27,778 nucleotides of DNA, taken from a virus. Shown piece by piece: positions 19,646 to 27,097 of this stretch. Positions within the stretch are counted from its first letter, which is position 1; the number at the start of each line of letters is the position of its first letter. The stretch covers positions 1-27,778 of IMG/VR virus record IMGVR_UViG_3300046690_000329; one strand, given 5' to 3'. Under the pieces are notes generated by a model. That model was not told where the DNA came from, did not search any database, and saw only the letters and a program-made list of their open reading frames with translations. The position numbers were made by a program, and so were the translations under genes.

Positions 19646-20136
19646 GGCTGGGCCGCCTGTGAGCGAGCGAGCTGCCACAGCCGCGGATCGGCCTTGGTCA
19701 TGGCGTCCAACAGAAGCCGCTTTTCTTCGAGATAGGTGACAGCGAACTTGGGATCGTGCTTGACGATGCTCGACGTGTTGCTGATTAGGTCGGCGCACTT
19801 GATCGTCTGTATCCAAGCAGGCACCGCAGCCAGTCGGGCCCGTGACGCAGCCTTGCGCGCGGCGCGGTTCCCCGTTTCCAGGTCAGACAGCAGAATGACG
19901 CCGGCCGTCACGATCTCGCCGAACTGCTCGCGCAAGGTTTCGGCAGACACGCCCTGATCTTCGATGCAATCGTGCAGCCACGCAACGGCTACCGCGTGAT
20001 CGGTATCTAGCGCGACCGTCGCCACGATGCCCGCCACCTCGGCCAGATGGTCGACATACGGGTTGCCGGTGTACTTGCGCACCTGATCCTTGTGCGCTTC
20101 ACGCGCAAACATCATGGCTCTGTATGCGATGCTCAT
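19642..20136 (-). CDS. HD-domain hydrolase of the SpoT/MESH1 type
   Basis: The 164-residue protein has the (p)ppGpp-hydrolase HD pattern: YVDHLAEVA (His30), AWLHDCIED (His55-Asp56, Glu59-Asp60), LLSDLETGN and IKCADLISNTSSI (Asp116, Asn120). Family members hydrolyse (p)ppGpp or related nucleotides using a metal. There is no synthetase or TGS domain, as in small alarmone hydrolases. The ATG at 20136 shares a base with the upstream stop and has GGGAG upstream. A role in blunting the host stringent response is inferred. Confidence 0.82.
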   Translation of the reverse strand: MSIAYRAMMFAREAHKDQVRKYTGNPYVDHLAEVAGIVATVALDTDHAVAVAWLHDCIEDQGVSAETLREQFGEIVTAGVILLSDLETGNRAARKAASRARLAAVPAWIQTIKCADLISNTSSIVKHDPKFAVTYLEEKRLLLDAMTKADPRLWQLARSQAAQP

Positions 20137-20324
20137 CAGTGCACTCCCGTCGCGTGAAACGTGCGATGCATCTGGCCGGCGATCTGCACGGATGCTTGCA
20201 GGGCGGCAGCCGACTCCAGGCATTGCGCCGCGATCTGGTGCGCCGGGCTATCGTGGAGCGCGTCAGCAGCAGCCTTAAGCGCGGCGATGGCGTCTATAAC
20301 CTTGTCTGAACTAACTTGCATCAT
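20136..20324 (-). CDS. Small helical phage protein, paralogue of 20975-21175
   Basis: The 62-residue protein (two ATG codons, 20324 and 20321; GGAG suits the second better) begins QVSSDKVIDAIAALKAAADA and continues CLESAAALQAS. It shows the same pattern of KVI-x-A-x2-AL and SAAALxA as the protein at 20975, so the two are paralogues in the same unit. Amphipathic helices suggest a small helical bundle or dimer. The function is unknown. Confidence 0.7.
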   Translation of the reverse strand: MMQVSSDKVIDAIAALKAAADALHDSPAHQIAAQCLESAAALQASVQIAGQMHRTFHATGVH

Positions 20325-20674
20325 CTTCTCCGTCCGCGCTTCCCGCGCCAGTCTGGTTTAATAGGCCACCGCGTAGCCCATTCGAGCGCGGCCATAATCG
20401 TTCGCCAGTTCTCTTTCGAGTTCTGTATTGCCGGGCCGGCATAGTCGAAATATTTGGGCGGCACTTCGACGGCTAGTGAATCCAGAACGGAAGCCTTCAC
20501 TGCAACGTGTTCGCCTTGGTGGTAATAGGGCAAGTGCGCCTCAATGCTGCCGCGGCTGTACCTCCCCGCGCGCGGCAAGACCGGCGTATAGCCGCAGTCA
20601 TCTGGCCGCCAGAGCGTGATGTATTCGTGATCCCGGTGAGTGTGGCAGACGGCCACGACGTAGTAGTCGCTCAT
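20321..20674 (-). CDS. Hypothetical phage protein
   Basis: The 117-residue protein starts at ATG 20674 with GAGGTGG upstream. It contains YYVVAVCHTHRDHEYITLWR, a Pro/Gly-rich PDDCGYTPVLPRAGRYSRG, and a basic end (PDWRGKRGRRR). The pattern resembles small proteins frequently seen in phage early regions, with no known activity. Its start overlaps the 26-residue membrane protein by four bases. Confidence 0.7.
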   Translation of the reverse strand: MSDYYVVAVCHTHRDHEYITLWRPDDCGYTPVLPRAGRYSRGSIEAHLPYYHQGEHVAVKASVLDSLAVEVPPKYFDYAGPAIQNSKENWRTIMAALEWATRWPIKPDWRGKRGRRR

Positions 20675-20751
20675 CGTCCACCTCGATTGAGTAACACTGT
20701 GAGCAGGGCGCAGATCGCCAATCCAATAAGCAAGGCGGGTAAGGCGCTCAT
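20671..20751 (-). CDS. 26-residue membrane protein
   Basis: The frame from ATG 20751 to TGA at 20671 encodes a single hydrophobic helix (ALPALLIGLAICALLTVLL) followed by NRGGR. Both its start and its stop make ATGA overlaps with flanking genes, which is strong evidence for a real coupled gene. It is probably an inner-membrane micropeptide of unknown role. Confidence 0.6.
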   Translation of the reverse strand: MSALPALLIGLAICALLTVLLNRGGR

Positions 20752-20978
20752 GCTTCACCTCGCGCGCGGATCATTGCGTCGGCCATCTTGAAGGCATGCT
20801 GCGCGATCCGGTCATATGCTTCCGGTATGTCGTGAAGATGGCTTTGTGGCATAGGTACGGCCGCCATCGCCTTCGCTGCGAAATAGTCGCGCGTCGTGAT
20901 TCCGAGACTGATAAATGGCGTCTCGTTCAAGTCGCCGCACCAGGGAAACGCTGGTCCGCCAGTTTTGATCTCGCTCAT
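20748..20978 (-). CDS. Small phage protein with GGPAFP motif
   Basis: The 76-residue product starts at ATG 20978 (GGGAG upstream, overlap with the preceding stop). It has the recurrent phage signature IKTGGPAFPW near the N-terminus, then GITTRDYFAAKAMAAVP and a C-terminal ADAMIRAR. Proteins with this T-GGPAFP...TxRDYFAA arrangement are widespread in phages and prophages without known function. The longer reading from 21059 lacks family support. Confidence 0.75.
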   Translation of the reverse strand: MSEIKTGGPAFPWCGDLNETPFISLGITTRDYFAAKAMAAVPMPQSHLHDIPEAYDRIAQHAFKMADAMIRARGEA

Positions 20979-21175
20979 TGCAATGCTCCCGTAACTTGCG
21001 CAGCTTGAAGGTCCGCCATATGCATCGCAGCACGAAGAGCGGCAGCAGACTTGATGCATTCCGCTGCAAGCATCACTGCAACCTGATCTTCGCCATGCGT
21101 TTTAATCAGGTGATCTGCGGTCACGTTGAGCGCGGACATGGCTTCGATGACCTTGCTGAGGCTGATTTCGACCAT
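20975..21175 (-). CDS. Small helical phage protein, paralogue of 20136-20324
   Basis: The 66-residue protein (ATG 21175, sharing a base with the upstream stop; GGCGG upstream) reads VEISLSKVIEAMSALNVTAD, then CIKSAAALRAAM. It matches the protein at 20136 across most of its length, so a duplication within the operon is likely. Both are helical and Ala-rich. The function is unknown. Confidence 0.7.
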   Translation of the reverse strand: MVEISLSKVIEAMSALNVTADHLIKTHGEDQVAVMLAAECIKSAAALRAAMHMADLQAAQVTGALQ

Positions 21176-21474
21176 CACACACCGCCTGCAAGCCGGCGCT
21201 TCACGATGACTTCCTTCGCATCGGTAAGCAGCGTGTGAATCGTATGCAGGTCGTCTTTGTTGCCACGCGCCAGAGCGGTCATGAACGACTCGCGTTGCGG
21301 GCCGGTCAGCTCGACCAACAGTTCCATCAGGTCATCAAACGTGACCTCGCGCTCTACCTGCTCGCGGCGATCTTCTGCGGCCAATGTTGCGTTGTCGGCT
21401 GCTTCGAGATCCCGGTCGCACAGCCAATTGCCGTATGCTTGCGTGCGGGAAACTAACTGAGGTACGTGGCTCAT
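21175..21474 (-). CDS. Hypothetical acidic protein, first gene of its unit
   Basis: The 99-residue protein starts at ATG 21474 with AAGGA eight bases upstream; the longer reading from 21570 would cross the promoter. It contains VEREVTFDDLMELLVELTGP, an acidic helical region, and ends KRRLAGGV. No catalytic motif is visible. The first position after the promoter at 21530 suggests early, strong expression. Confidence 0.7.
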   Translation of the reverse strand: MSHVPQLVSRTQAYGNWLCDRDLEAADNATLAAEDRREQVEREVTFDDLMELLVELTGPQRESFMTALARGNKDDLHTIHTLLTDAKEVIVKRRLAGGV

Positions 21475-21529
21475 GATTCCGTCCTTGTTGTTTGGCTGCG
21501 AATACCGCGTTGGTGTGTCGATGGATTGA

Positions 21530-21558
21530 ACGATACCAAAATAGTATCCGTAACGCAA
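21530..21558 (-). promoter_or_regulatory. Leftward promoter/operator for the HD-hydrolase unit (21474 to 19445)
   Basis: TTGCGT (21553-21558) and TATCGT (21530-21535) on the minus strand are spaced by 17 bp. The operator GATACC-AAAAT-AGTATC (21532-21548) covers the spacer and -10. Confidence 0.75.
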
Positions 21559-21566
21559 GCGAAGAA

Positions 21567-22166
21567 TCACTGTTGCGTTTCTGCCTCACGCTCGATCCAA
21601 TTGCGGCGCTCGAACGCGGGCCGTAACTTCTCGTGCGCTGACTTGCGCAAATCCGCGATTGCTGGCGTCACCTTGGCGGCTGCTCGCGCGACTGTCTGCG
21701 GATGGATGCCGCACTCGCGCGCAATGCGATTCAGGCTCGGGCAATACTGGCAGCCAAAGATGAATTCCCGCGCGACCAGCATGCGAACCATCGTGCGATT
21801 GCGGTGCGCTCCTTCGAGCAGGCATACAAGCCGCTCTACGCCCGCGTGACGCTCTCCGCGCTCTCCGCCATAGGTGGCATCCAGCAGGGCGCGCTGATCG
21901 ATCGACAGGTGCGATTCAATGACGTCGTGCACGTATTGCGCCTGTGCCTTCTTCTCGTGGACCGATAGCAGTAGGGCGGCTCCGTCTGGTCCGGTGTATT
22001 CCCCAATCTGCCCGATCTTGACGCCGGGCCGCGCGCGCCATGTGTAGGCGAAGGAAAGCGCCGCGTCCATTGAGCGGAACATCGGCGCGCGACTGTCATC
22101 TTCCGGCTTAGGAGTGCGAAGGGTGAGCCGGCCAAGCGAGCTTTCGTGTGCGGTGCATACTTGCAT
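21567..22166 (-). CDS. Phage protein with C-terminal helix-turn-helix
   Basis: The 199-residue protein has an N-terminal alpha/beta part (FAYTWRARPGVKIGQIGEYTG) and a likely helix-turn-helix at about 142-165 (LNRIARECGIHPQTVARAAA). It ends with a basic/acidic helical tail. AAGGA lies five bases before ATG 22166. Proteins with this layout recur in betaproteobacterial phages. DNA binding is plausible, with antitermination or regulation as possible roles. It is the last gene of the unit from 25385, ending just before the next promoter. Confidence 0.72.
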   Translation of the reverse strand: MQVCTAHESSLGRLTLRTPKPEDDSRAPMFRSMDAALSFAYTWRARPGVKIGQIGEYTGPDGAALLLSVHEKKAQAQYVHDVIESHLSIDQRALLDATYGGERGERHAGVERLVCLLEGAHRNRTMVRMLVAREFIFGCQYCPSLNRIARECGIHPQTVARAAAKVTPAIADLRKSAHEKLRPAFERRNWIEREAETQQ

Positions 22167-22178
22167 ATCGGTCCTTGG

Positions 22179-22475
22179 TCAGTGGAGCGGGGCGGTCAAC
22201 AGATCCGGGGCGGCTTGGATTACCTTCACAGTCATGCCGGTGTGGGGGCATTTTCGCGTGCCGGGCTCGAACACACGGCCATCAGCGCGCAGCTCGGCGA
22301 TACGCGCGCAGACTGACGAGAGACGGATGCCGGTCAGGTTCGAAATGTCGAGGCGGGATAAGGCCGTCGCCGGGATCGTGCGCAGTAGGGCGAGGATCTT
22401 GGCTTGCTGGTTGGCAACTGTGCCGTCATCGCGCACGGAAACGTAGGCTAAGAAACTGGTCTCGCTCGTTATCAC
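22179..22475 (-). CDS. Winged-helix-like DNA-binding protein with GTG start
   Basis: The 98-residue product starts at GTG 22475. AAGGAG lies six bases upstream, and the GTG overlaps the preceding TGA by four bases, which decides the start. It has a probable winged helix (QQAKILALLRTIPATALSRL, LTGIRLSSVCARIAEL) and a CPHTGM segment near the end. A DNA-binding role is likely; the target is unknown. Confidence 0.72.
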   Translation of the reverse strand: MITSETSFLAYVSVRDDGTVANQQAKILALLRTIPATALSRLDISNLTGIRLSSVCARIAELRADGRVFEPGTRKCPHTGMTVKVIQAAPDLLTAPLH

Positions 22476-22786
22476 GCTGGCTCCTTGATGTCGTCGGTTA
22501 CTTCGTCGGTGACGGGAACGCCGCTGATAGGCGTCAAATGACAATCACCCGTGACCGCAACCTCAAACGAGTAAAGTTCGCCTGTGGACATGCGCCACGG
22601 AAGTGGAGAGGATGATTTCACTACCCAACTGAACCTGGTTGGCTCAACCCGGAACAACTTCCCCGAAGTTGCTGTAAAAATCTCGCCCCAGACTGCCGGC
22701 CTGATCACCTCAACGATGCGCCCGATGGTTTCGGGCGTCCTATTTGTGCCCGTTATGATCGCCAGATCACCCGGTTTGCAGTTCAT
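22472..22786 (-). CDS. Small beta-rich phage protein
   Basis: The 104-residue protein from ATG 22786 (GAGGAGG upstream) begins CKPGDLAIITGTNRTPETIG, a KOW/SH3-like beta pattern, followed by RIVEVIRPAVWGE and an acidic C-terminus. The N-terminus resembles that of the adjacent protein at 22783, which also has an SH3-like start. The function is unknown. Confidence 0.7.
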   Translation of the reverse strand: MNCKPGDLAIITGTNRTPETIGRIVEVIRPAVWGEIFTATSGKLFRVEPTRFSWVVKSSSPLPWRMSTGELYSFEVAVTGDCHLTPISGVPVTDEVTDDIKEPA

Positions 22787-23208
22787 GCTGCTTCCTCCTC
22801 GCGCATCGCCTTCCAGCGCGTCAGTGTGTCGATCGCATCCTGAATGTCGCGCCCAATGTCCTTGTGGCCACGGCCGCCGGCGACGAGCAGCTTTTTCACT
22901 GCGTGCTGAAGGCATGGATCAGTCACGCCGAAGATGCTGAGCACGCGGTAGATGTCGATGCTGTTGAACGGGCAGGGCCGGAAGTAATGCGAGTGCGCAG
23001 TGACAGGCGCAGGGAGATCGGCCGGCTCCGGGCGATGGAACATTTCGAGATCGTTCGTCATGAAGTGGAGCGGCCCGGCGCTGCCATCACGCATCACCAG
23101 CACGTATTCAGACCCGGCGACGGTGTTCGTGACGGTCCCGACAGAGCCGCGGCTGAAGTTCGCGGTCATGCGAACGCGCACGCGGTCGCCTTTCTTGAAT
23201 TCGCTCAT
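22783..23208 (-). CDS. Phage protein with SH3-like N-terminus and conserved C-terminal domain
   Basis: The 141-residue protein has an N-terminal KOW/SH3-like segment (FKKGDRVRVRMTANFSRGSV). Its C-terminal helical domain (FNSIDIYRVLSIFGVTDPC, then LLVAGGRGHKDIGRDIQDAI and TRWKAMREE) closely resembles one common in phage early proteins of unknown role. GGGAG precedes ATG 23208, and it overlaps its upstream neighbour by four bases. A nucleic-acid-related role is possible but not shown. Confidence 0.75.
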   Translation of the reverse strand: MSEFKKGDRVRVRMTANFSRGSVGTVTNTVAGSEYVLVMRDGSAGPLHFMTNDLEMFHRPEPADLPAPVTAHSHYFRPCPFNSIDIYRVLSIFGVTDPCLQHAVKKLLVAGGRGHKDIGRDIQDAIDTLTRWKAMREEEAA

Positions 23209-23579
23209 GTGCTGGCTCCCATCCGAACAATCGCGTTGACAGCGTTCAGCAGCGTCGGATCAACTTTCGGGAACCGGCGGTTGTCGCGACGGTACTTTGC
23301 GTCGACCTCGGCTTCCGTCAGCTTTGGCCGCGGCGCCGGCGTTGGTCGCAGCGGTACGTTCTCGCCCTTGCCGATCACGTACCGGACAGCGCGGCGATAG
23401 CCGTTGTTGTCGATTGCGCGGAACTCCTGGTCGCGGCCCGGAACGCGCGCGCGGCGTAAGTATTCGTTGACCACTGATAATTCGCGCCCAATGCCCTCGG
23501 ATATTTCCTGCGCAGTGCGCGGCTTGCCGTCAGCCATCAGATTGCGAATTAAGTCGGCAGTGAATACGCGTGTGGTCAT
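23205..23579 (-). CDS. Winged-helix-like phage protein
   Basis: The 124-residue product starts at ATG 23579, overlapping the membrane-protein stop; the reading from 23807 would cover most of that gene. It has FTADLIRNLMADGKPRTAQE, ISEGIGRELSVVNEYLRRAR and a basic wing-like region, suggesting a winged helix in the first 60 residues. The C-terminal part is Pro/Arg-rich. It is probably DNA-binding, target unknown. Confidence 0.7.
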   Translation of the reverse strand: MTTRVFTADLIRNLMADGKPRTAQEISEGIGRELSVVNEYLRRARVPGRDQEFRAIDNNGYRRAVRYVIGKGENVPLRPTPAPRPKLTEAEVDAKYRRDNRRFPKVDPTLLNAVNAIVRMGAST

Positions 23580-23911
23580 GCAACCTCCTGAATGCGCTCG
23601 GCCTTTTCTCGATAGCCGGCCGCAGCAATTGAACTGAATGCCCAAAACGCTGCATAGTCGAACTGGCCGTACCAGGCGAAAAGGATGACGACAGCGACGT
23701 CGCCAACCCCCGTCACCCATCGGGTGATTCTCGGAAGCGGTTCGAGATGCTTTCCTGGCTCGGCAAAGAGCGTCGCCACGCCGCAAGCCAGCGACACATA
23801 CACCCAAAACCGGATGACGTTGCGCGCTCCCTCAATGCCGAAGCCATACCACGCGACAGCGAGGCCAGCGAATAACGCGACATAGGCGATGTGTTTGATC
23901 GAGCGCATCAT
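23576..23911 (-). CDS. Multi-pass membrane protein
   Basis: The 111-residue protein has three or four hydrophobic stretches (AYVALFAGLAVAWYG, FWVYVSLACGVATLFA, VGDVAVVILFAWYG, AAFWAFSSIAAAGY) separated by short polar loops. It should be an inner-membrane protein. GGAGG is six bases upstream of ATG 23911. The early operon position, away from the lysis genes, hints at a host-takeover or exclusion function rather than lysis. This is inference. Confidence 0.72.
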   Translation of the reverse strand: MMRSIKHIAYVALFAGLAVAWYGFGIEGARNVIRFWVYVSLACGVATLFAEPGKHLEPLPRITRWVTGVGDVAVVILFAWYGQFDYAAFWAFSSIAAAGYREKAERIQEVA

Positions 23912-24159
23912 GCTTGACCTCCGCTTGCGGATTGACCGGCGGCCTTGCGTTCAGATTCGAGCGCTGCCGAAGCCATGAGGCTGACTTGCAGACCGAGCGC
24001 CACCGAGAAGCGAGCGGCATACACCAGGCTCATCTTGTAGCCCTTGTGATTTTCCAACTCCCACACGTAAGATTTTGACGAACCGGTTGCATCAGCAACG
24101 TCTTCAAGGGTCATTCCGAGCGCTTCACGCCGCGATTTAAGCAATTGTCCAAGGTTCAT
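23908..24159 (-). CDS. XRE-family (Cro/CI-type) helix-turn-helix regulator
   Basis: The 83-residue protein has a clear Cro/CI helix-turn-helix: LLKSRREALGMTLEDVADAT followed by SSKSYVWELENHKGYKMS (residues 6-45). The C-terminal part is short and Ala/Ser-rich, with no protease or dimer domain visible. Being inside an early unit, it could act like Cro on the dispersed operators, but nothing in sequence proves its target. It overlaps both neighbours by four bases. Confidence 0.85.
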   Translation of the reverse strand: MNLGQLLKSRREALGMTLEDVADATGSSKSYVWELENHKGYKMSLVYAARFSVALGLQVSLMASAALESERKAAGQSASGGQA

Positions 24160-25385
24160 TTCTTCGCCTTCCAGTGAACATACCCAGCATCGTCAATGTG
24201 GTCGATTCGATCCGTGAGAGCTTTCTGTTCTGCCTCGACACGCGAACGATGAAAGCTATCCGCGTATTCGCGCATCTGGTCCATCGTGTACCGCCTGTCA
24301 GGATTCGAGTTTTCGTACAGCACAACTACAAAGTCAGGATGCCAACTCGACGCTGATTGCGCCTCCGCACCCTGCGCCAAATTGGCGGAAGTTGATGCGG
24401 CGCGGGCCGCGAGATTCTCGATGAACTGAAGGTAATCGTCATCTTCAGTGCATCCAGCGTCGCTCAATACCAAGCCGAGCTTTTCTTGCTCGCGGTTTAG
24501 GGTGCCGACGTAGTGCAATATTTGATCGCCCCAGCATTCAGTCGAGTTGTCATCAAGGCCGACGAGCAGATATGAGTGTTCAGCGGCTTTCTGCCCCGCT
24601 GGCGAGTCTTCGCCAGCAATCCGCGGCATCCAGTAGAACAACGCCTTCTGAAGCTCGCGGATGATCTCCCGCCCGTCCTGCTCGGCAGGTTGCGCGAATC
24701 CGTTCCACGGGCGCGGGCCACTAAAGCCCTCCGAATCCGGGCCGTCAGGAAAGTCCGGGCCATTTTCAGCGGTGAGTGCTCGCTTAAGCGCTATCACACG
24801 GCCTGTGTATCCATCTCCGAGGAATGCATCGAGCAATGGCAACACGCGCCGCGCCTCAATGTGCCTACCAGGGCAGTTAGCCTTGGGGTCAGTCAGTGTT
24901 GAAATCAACTCACGCACATCTTGAAACATGGTTGCGTTTCGGGCGGCAATCATAAATTCGGCAGCTTTTTCCCTCGCCTCACGACGCTCGTCCTGCTCGG
25001 CGGATTGCTCAGGCTGTTGCGGGGCGATGAATATGACGCGCGCCCATTGCGGAAAGCGCTTCACAGTCCGCTCGTATTCATCGCGGCTAACGTCGGCCCA
25101 CGCATTGCCGACCATCTGCGTCTGATAGATCGGCTCCGCTTGCGCCGCCTTTTCGGCGTCTGGTTGCGAACCGGCGTCGGCAATAAATTCGCAATCCGCG
25201 ATGCAACTCTTCAATTCCGCCGTGGCCAGGCGAATTTCTGCGGCTGCCTGCATTGGATCGGATGCGTTTTCTAGCCATCGAGCCGTGCATTCCATCGAAA
25301 AAAGCACGCCGTCGAACGCGCGTTTTTGACGACTACTGTATGTTTGTACAGTACTCCGTTCTAATGATGCCTCGTTAGTGTTCAT
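24156..25385 (-). CDS. Large modular phage protein
   Basis: The 409-residue protein is a series of helical modules. An N-terminal KRAFDGVLFSMECTARWLEN domain is followed by a PIYQTQMVGNAWADVSRDEY...FIAPQ module shared with 10263-11186, an ARNATMFQDVRELISTL stretch, an AQPAEQDG joint with a FYWMPRIAGED module, and a C-terminal WHPDFVVVLYENSNPDRRYT segment. No enzyme motif is visible. AAGGA precedes ATG 25385 by eight bases. It is the first gene of the unit whose operator is at 25468. The function is unknown. Confidence 0.72.
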   Translation of the reverse strand: MNTNEASLERSTVQTYSSRQKRAFDGVLFSMECTARWLENASDPMQAAAEIRLATAELKSCIADCEFIADAGSQPDAEKAAQAEPIYQTQMVGNAWADVSRDEYERTVKRFPQWARVIFIAPQQPEQSAEQDERREAREKAAEFMIAARNATMFQDVRELISTLTDPKANCPGRHIEARRVLPLLDAFLGDGYTGRVIALKRALTAENGPDFPDGPDSEGFSGPRPWNGFAQPAEQDGREIIRELQKALFYWMPRIAGEDSPAGQKAAEHSYLLVGLDDNSTECWGDQILHYVGTLNREQEKLGLVLSDAGCTEDDDYLQFIENLAARAASTSANLAQGAEAQSASSWHPDFVVVLYENSNPDRRYTMDQMREYADSFHRSRVEAEQKALTDRIDHIDDAGYVHWKAKK

Positions 25386-25448
25386 TCTCAGTTCCTTTTT
25401 TTATTTGTTCATATGAAAGAGTTTTAGGCGATTTCGGACCTAAAAACC

Positions 25449-25485
25449 GATACCGTAAGTATAAACGGATACCGCGGCGGTATCC
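25449..25485 (-). promoter_or_regulatory. Operator region of the XRE unit (25385 to 21567)
   Basis: GGATACC-GCGGC-GGTATCC (25467-25485) is a perfect 7-bp inverted repeat. A second, imperfect copy with shorter spacing (GATACCGTAAGTATA, 25449-25463) follows, containing the -10-like TATACT on the minus strand. A clear -35 at 17 bp is not seen, unlike the other sites. Confidence 0.6.
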
Positions 25486-25509
25486 ATCAAATTCGCAAAA
25501 AAGATGTGC

Positions 25510-26319
25510 TTAGGCGCGAGCACGATGTGATTCCCAATCGAACGCCAGAACGCGACCGCCACCTTCCCGCAATCGATCAACGACTCGCGCTGACAGATAC
25601 TTCTCGATTCCGCCTAGATCCTCATTCGAGGCAATGATGGTCGGTCGGCGCGCGTCGTACCGCCCATTGAGTATCGCAAACAGAATCATCTGCTCGTTGT
25701 CGCCGCCGCCCTGAACGCCGACTTCATCGAGAATCAGCAGATCCGGGTCGACCATCCTTTGAATCGCTTCGCGCTCAGACATTCGCGAATCTCGGCGGTA
25801 CGCCTCGCGCACAAACTGGACCGCCTCATACGTGCGCGCAAACAGCGGCAGGGCGCCGCGGCGAGCAACGACGCGCGCAATGGAGATCGCAAGGTGCGTT
25901 TTTCCTGTTCCGAACAGCCCGCACATGATGAGGTTTCGGCCGTTCGTGCTGACGTCATCCCATTGCGCGGCGTACTCGCGGCAGGCGTCAAGCACCTGTT
26001 GCTGAGCAGGAGTTTCTGCCAGATACGTTTCGAACGATGCCGACTCGAAGCGCTTAGGGATGGCCGCGCCTTTCCACCCGCTCAGCAGAGCATCGCGCCG
26101 AGCTGTACGCGTTTGTTCTTCCTGCAACTTCAGGTTTTCTGCCTTCCGTCGATCATCGTTACACTTCTCGCAACCGGGCCAGCGCATAGCTCCTGCGAGA
26201 AATCCGCCCCTCTCTTTGTATTCTCCGTGAGTAGGGCAGATCGAGTCGCGTTCCTCGAATCTGATGTGCCCCATGAGCGCGCCGATTGATTGCGGGTGCC
26301 TAGAACGTTCCGTCTGCAT
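25510..26319 (-). CDS. DnaC-like helicase loader ATPase
   Basis: The 269-residue protein has an N-terminal zinc-ribbon-like part (CPTH at 28-31, CEKC at 50-53) and a AAA+ domain with Walker A GLFGTGKT (134-141), Walker B LLILDE (194-199) and a sensor-1 IIASNED. This fits DnaC/IstB-type loaders, which deliver the host DnaB helicase to the phage origin. GGAGGGG precedes ATG 26319 by five bases. The gene overlaps the O-like initiator by 20 bases, the usual pairing in lambdoid replication modules. Confidence 0.9.
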   Translation of the reverse strand: MQTERSRHPQSIGALMGHIRFEERDSICPTHGEYKERGGFLAGAMRWPGCEKCNDDRRKAENLKLQEEQTRTARRDALLSGWKGAAIPKRFESASFETYLAETPAQQQVLDACREYAAQWDDVSTNGRNLIMCGLFGTGKTHLAISIARVVARRGALPLFARTYEAVQFVREAYRRDSRMSEREAIQRMVDPDLLILDEVGVQGGGDNEQMILFAILNGRYDARRPTIIASNEDLGGIEKYLSARVVDRLREGGGRVLAFDWESHRARA

Positions 26320-27097
26320 TGATACCCCTCCGATAGTCGATGCCCTTGAAGTCCGCAGCCGTTACCGGCTTGCGGTATTGCGTTTTTCCGCCAGATGCTC
26401 CGCCACGCCCTGCGCCCCCTTGATTCGTCTCGTAGACGTCTTGCCAGCAATTCAGAGTCGATTTGTCTAGCAGCAGCGTCACGTCATGGCCGGCATCGCG
26501 AAGCGTTGAGAGCTTCTGGATCATCAGACCGATGGCATGGTCAGTCATCGGCTTCTTGATTTTTTTGCGCATCGCGACGAAGGCATCCCAGCTCGTCTCA
26601 TTGATCCATTCAGGTAACGATAAGGGCGCGCTCGCGCCTTTGTTTTTAAATGACGGTTCACTGATGGATATATTGACGGTTTGGGTGTCATGGGTGCTAC
26701 CCGTCTCCGCGCACCCATGCGACCCGTCTCGCGCATCCATGCGACCCCTAGCATCGGCGCTACCCCTTGCACCAGTGCCACCCGTCTCATCCTGATCGGA
26801 GATTTTCTCGGGCAGCGCTTTCAGCTTCGGAACGATTACCTTGTACTGTCGTGTTGCCCCAGGTGCTCCGCCGTTCGCGTTCCCAATGACGGCGACATAA
26901 CCGTCATTGATCAAGCCGTGCAACAGCCGGCGCGCCTGCGACTCGCTAACGCGGATCTTGGCGGCCAGCGTGGCGATGGACGGGTACAGGCTGCCCCCGT
27001 CATCAGCGCACCAGTCAGCCAGCGCAAGCATCGCCAGAAGTTCGCTCCCCGATGCCGGGAAGCGGTCCCATACGAGCGTCATTACCTTGATGCTCAT
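26300..27097 (-). CDS. O-like phage replication initiator
   Basis: The 265-residue protein starts with a winged-helix domain (ELLAMLALADWCADDGGSLY, YPSIATLAAKIRVSESQARR). A low-complexity, Gly/Asp/Arg-rich middle follows, and then a helical C-terminal domain (SWDAFVAMRKKIKKPMTDHA, LNCWQDVYE). This N-terminal HTH plus C-terminal interaction domain is typical of phage O-type initiators acting with a DnaC-like loader, which follows directly. In lambda the origin lies inside gene O; the repetitive middle (about 26690-26790) is where one could look. Confidence 0.82.
   Translation of the reverse strand: MSIKVMTLVWDRFPASGSELLAMLALADWCADDGGSLYPSIATLAAKIRVSESQARRLLHGLINDGYVAVIGNANGGAPGATRQYKVIVPKLKALPEKISDQDETGGTGARGSADARGRMDARDGSHGCAETGSTHDTQTVNISISEPSFKNKGASAPLSLPEWINETSWDAFVAMRKKIKKPMTDHAIGLMIQKLSTLRDAGHDVTLLLDKSTLNCWQDVYETNQGGAGRGGASGGKTQYRKPVTAADFKGIDYRRGINADGTF

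Noticed and set aside
19990-20008. GGTATC near GCTACC resembling the dispersed operator
   Set aside because: The spacing is wrong and it is inside the HD-hydrolase coding region; likely chance.
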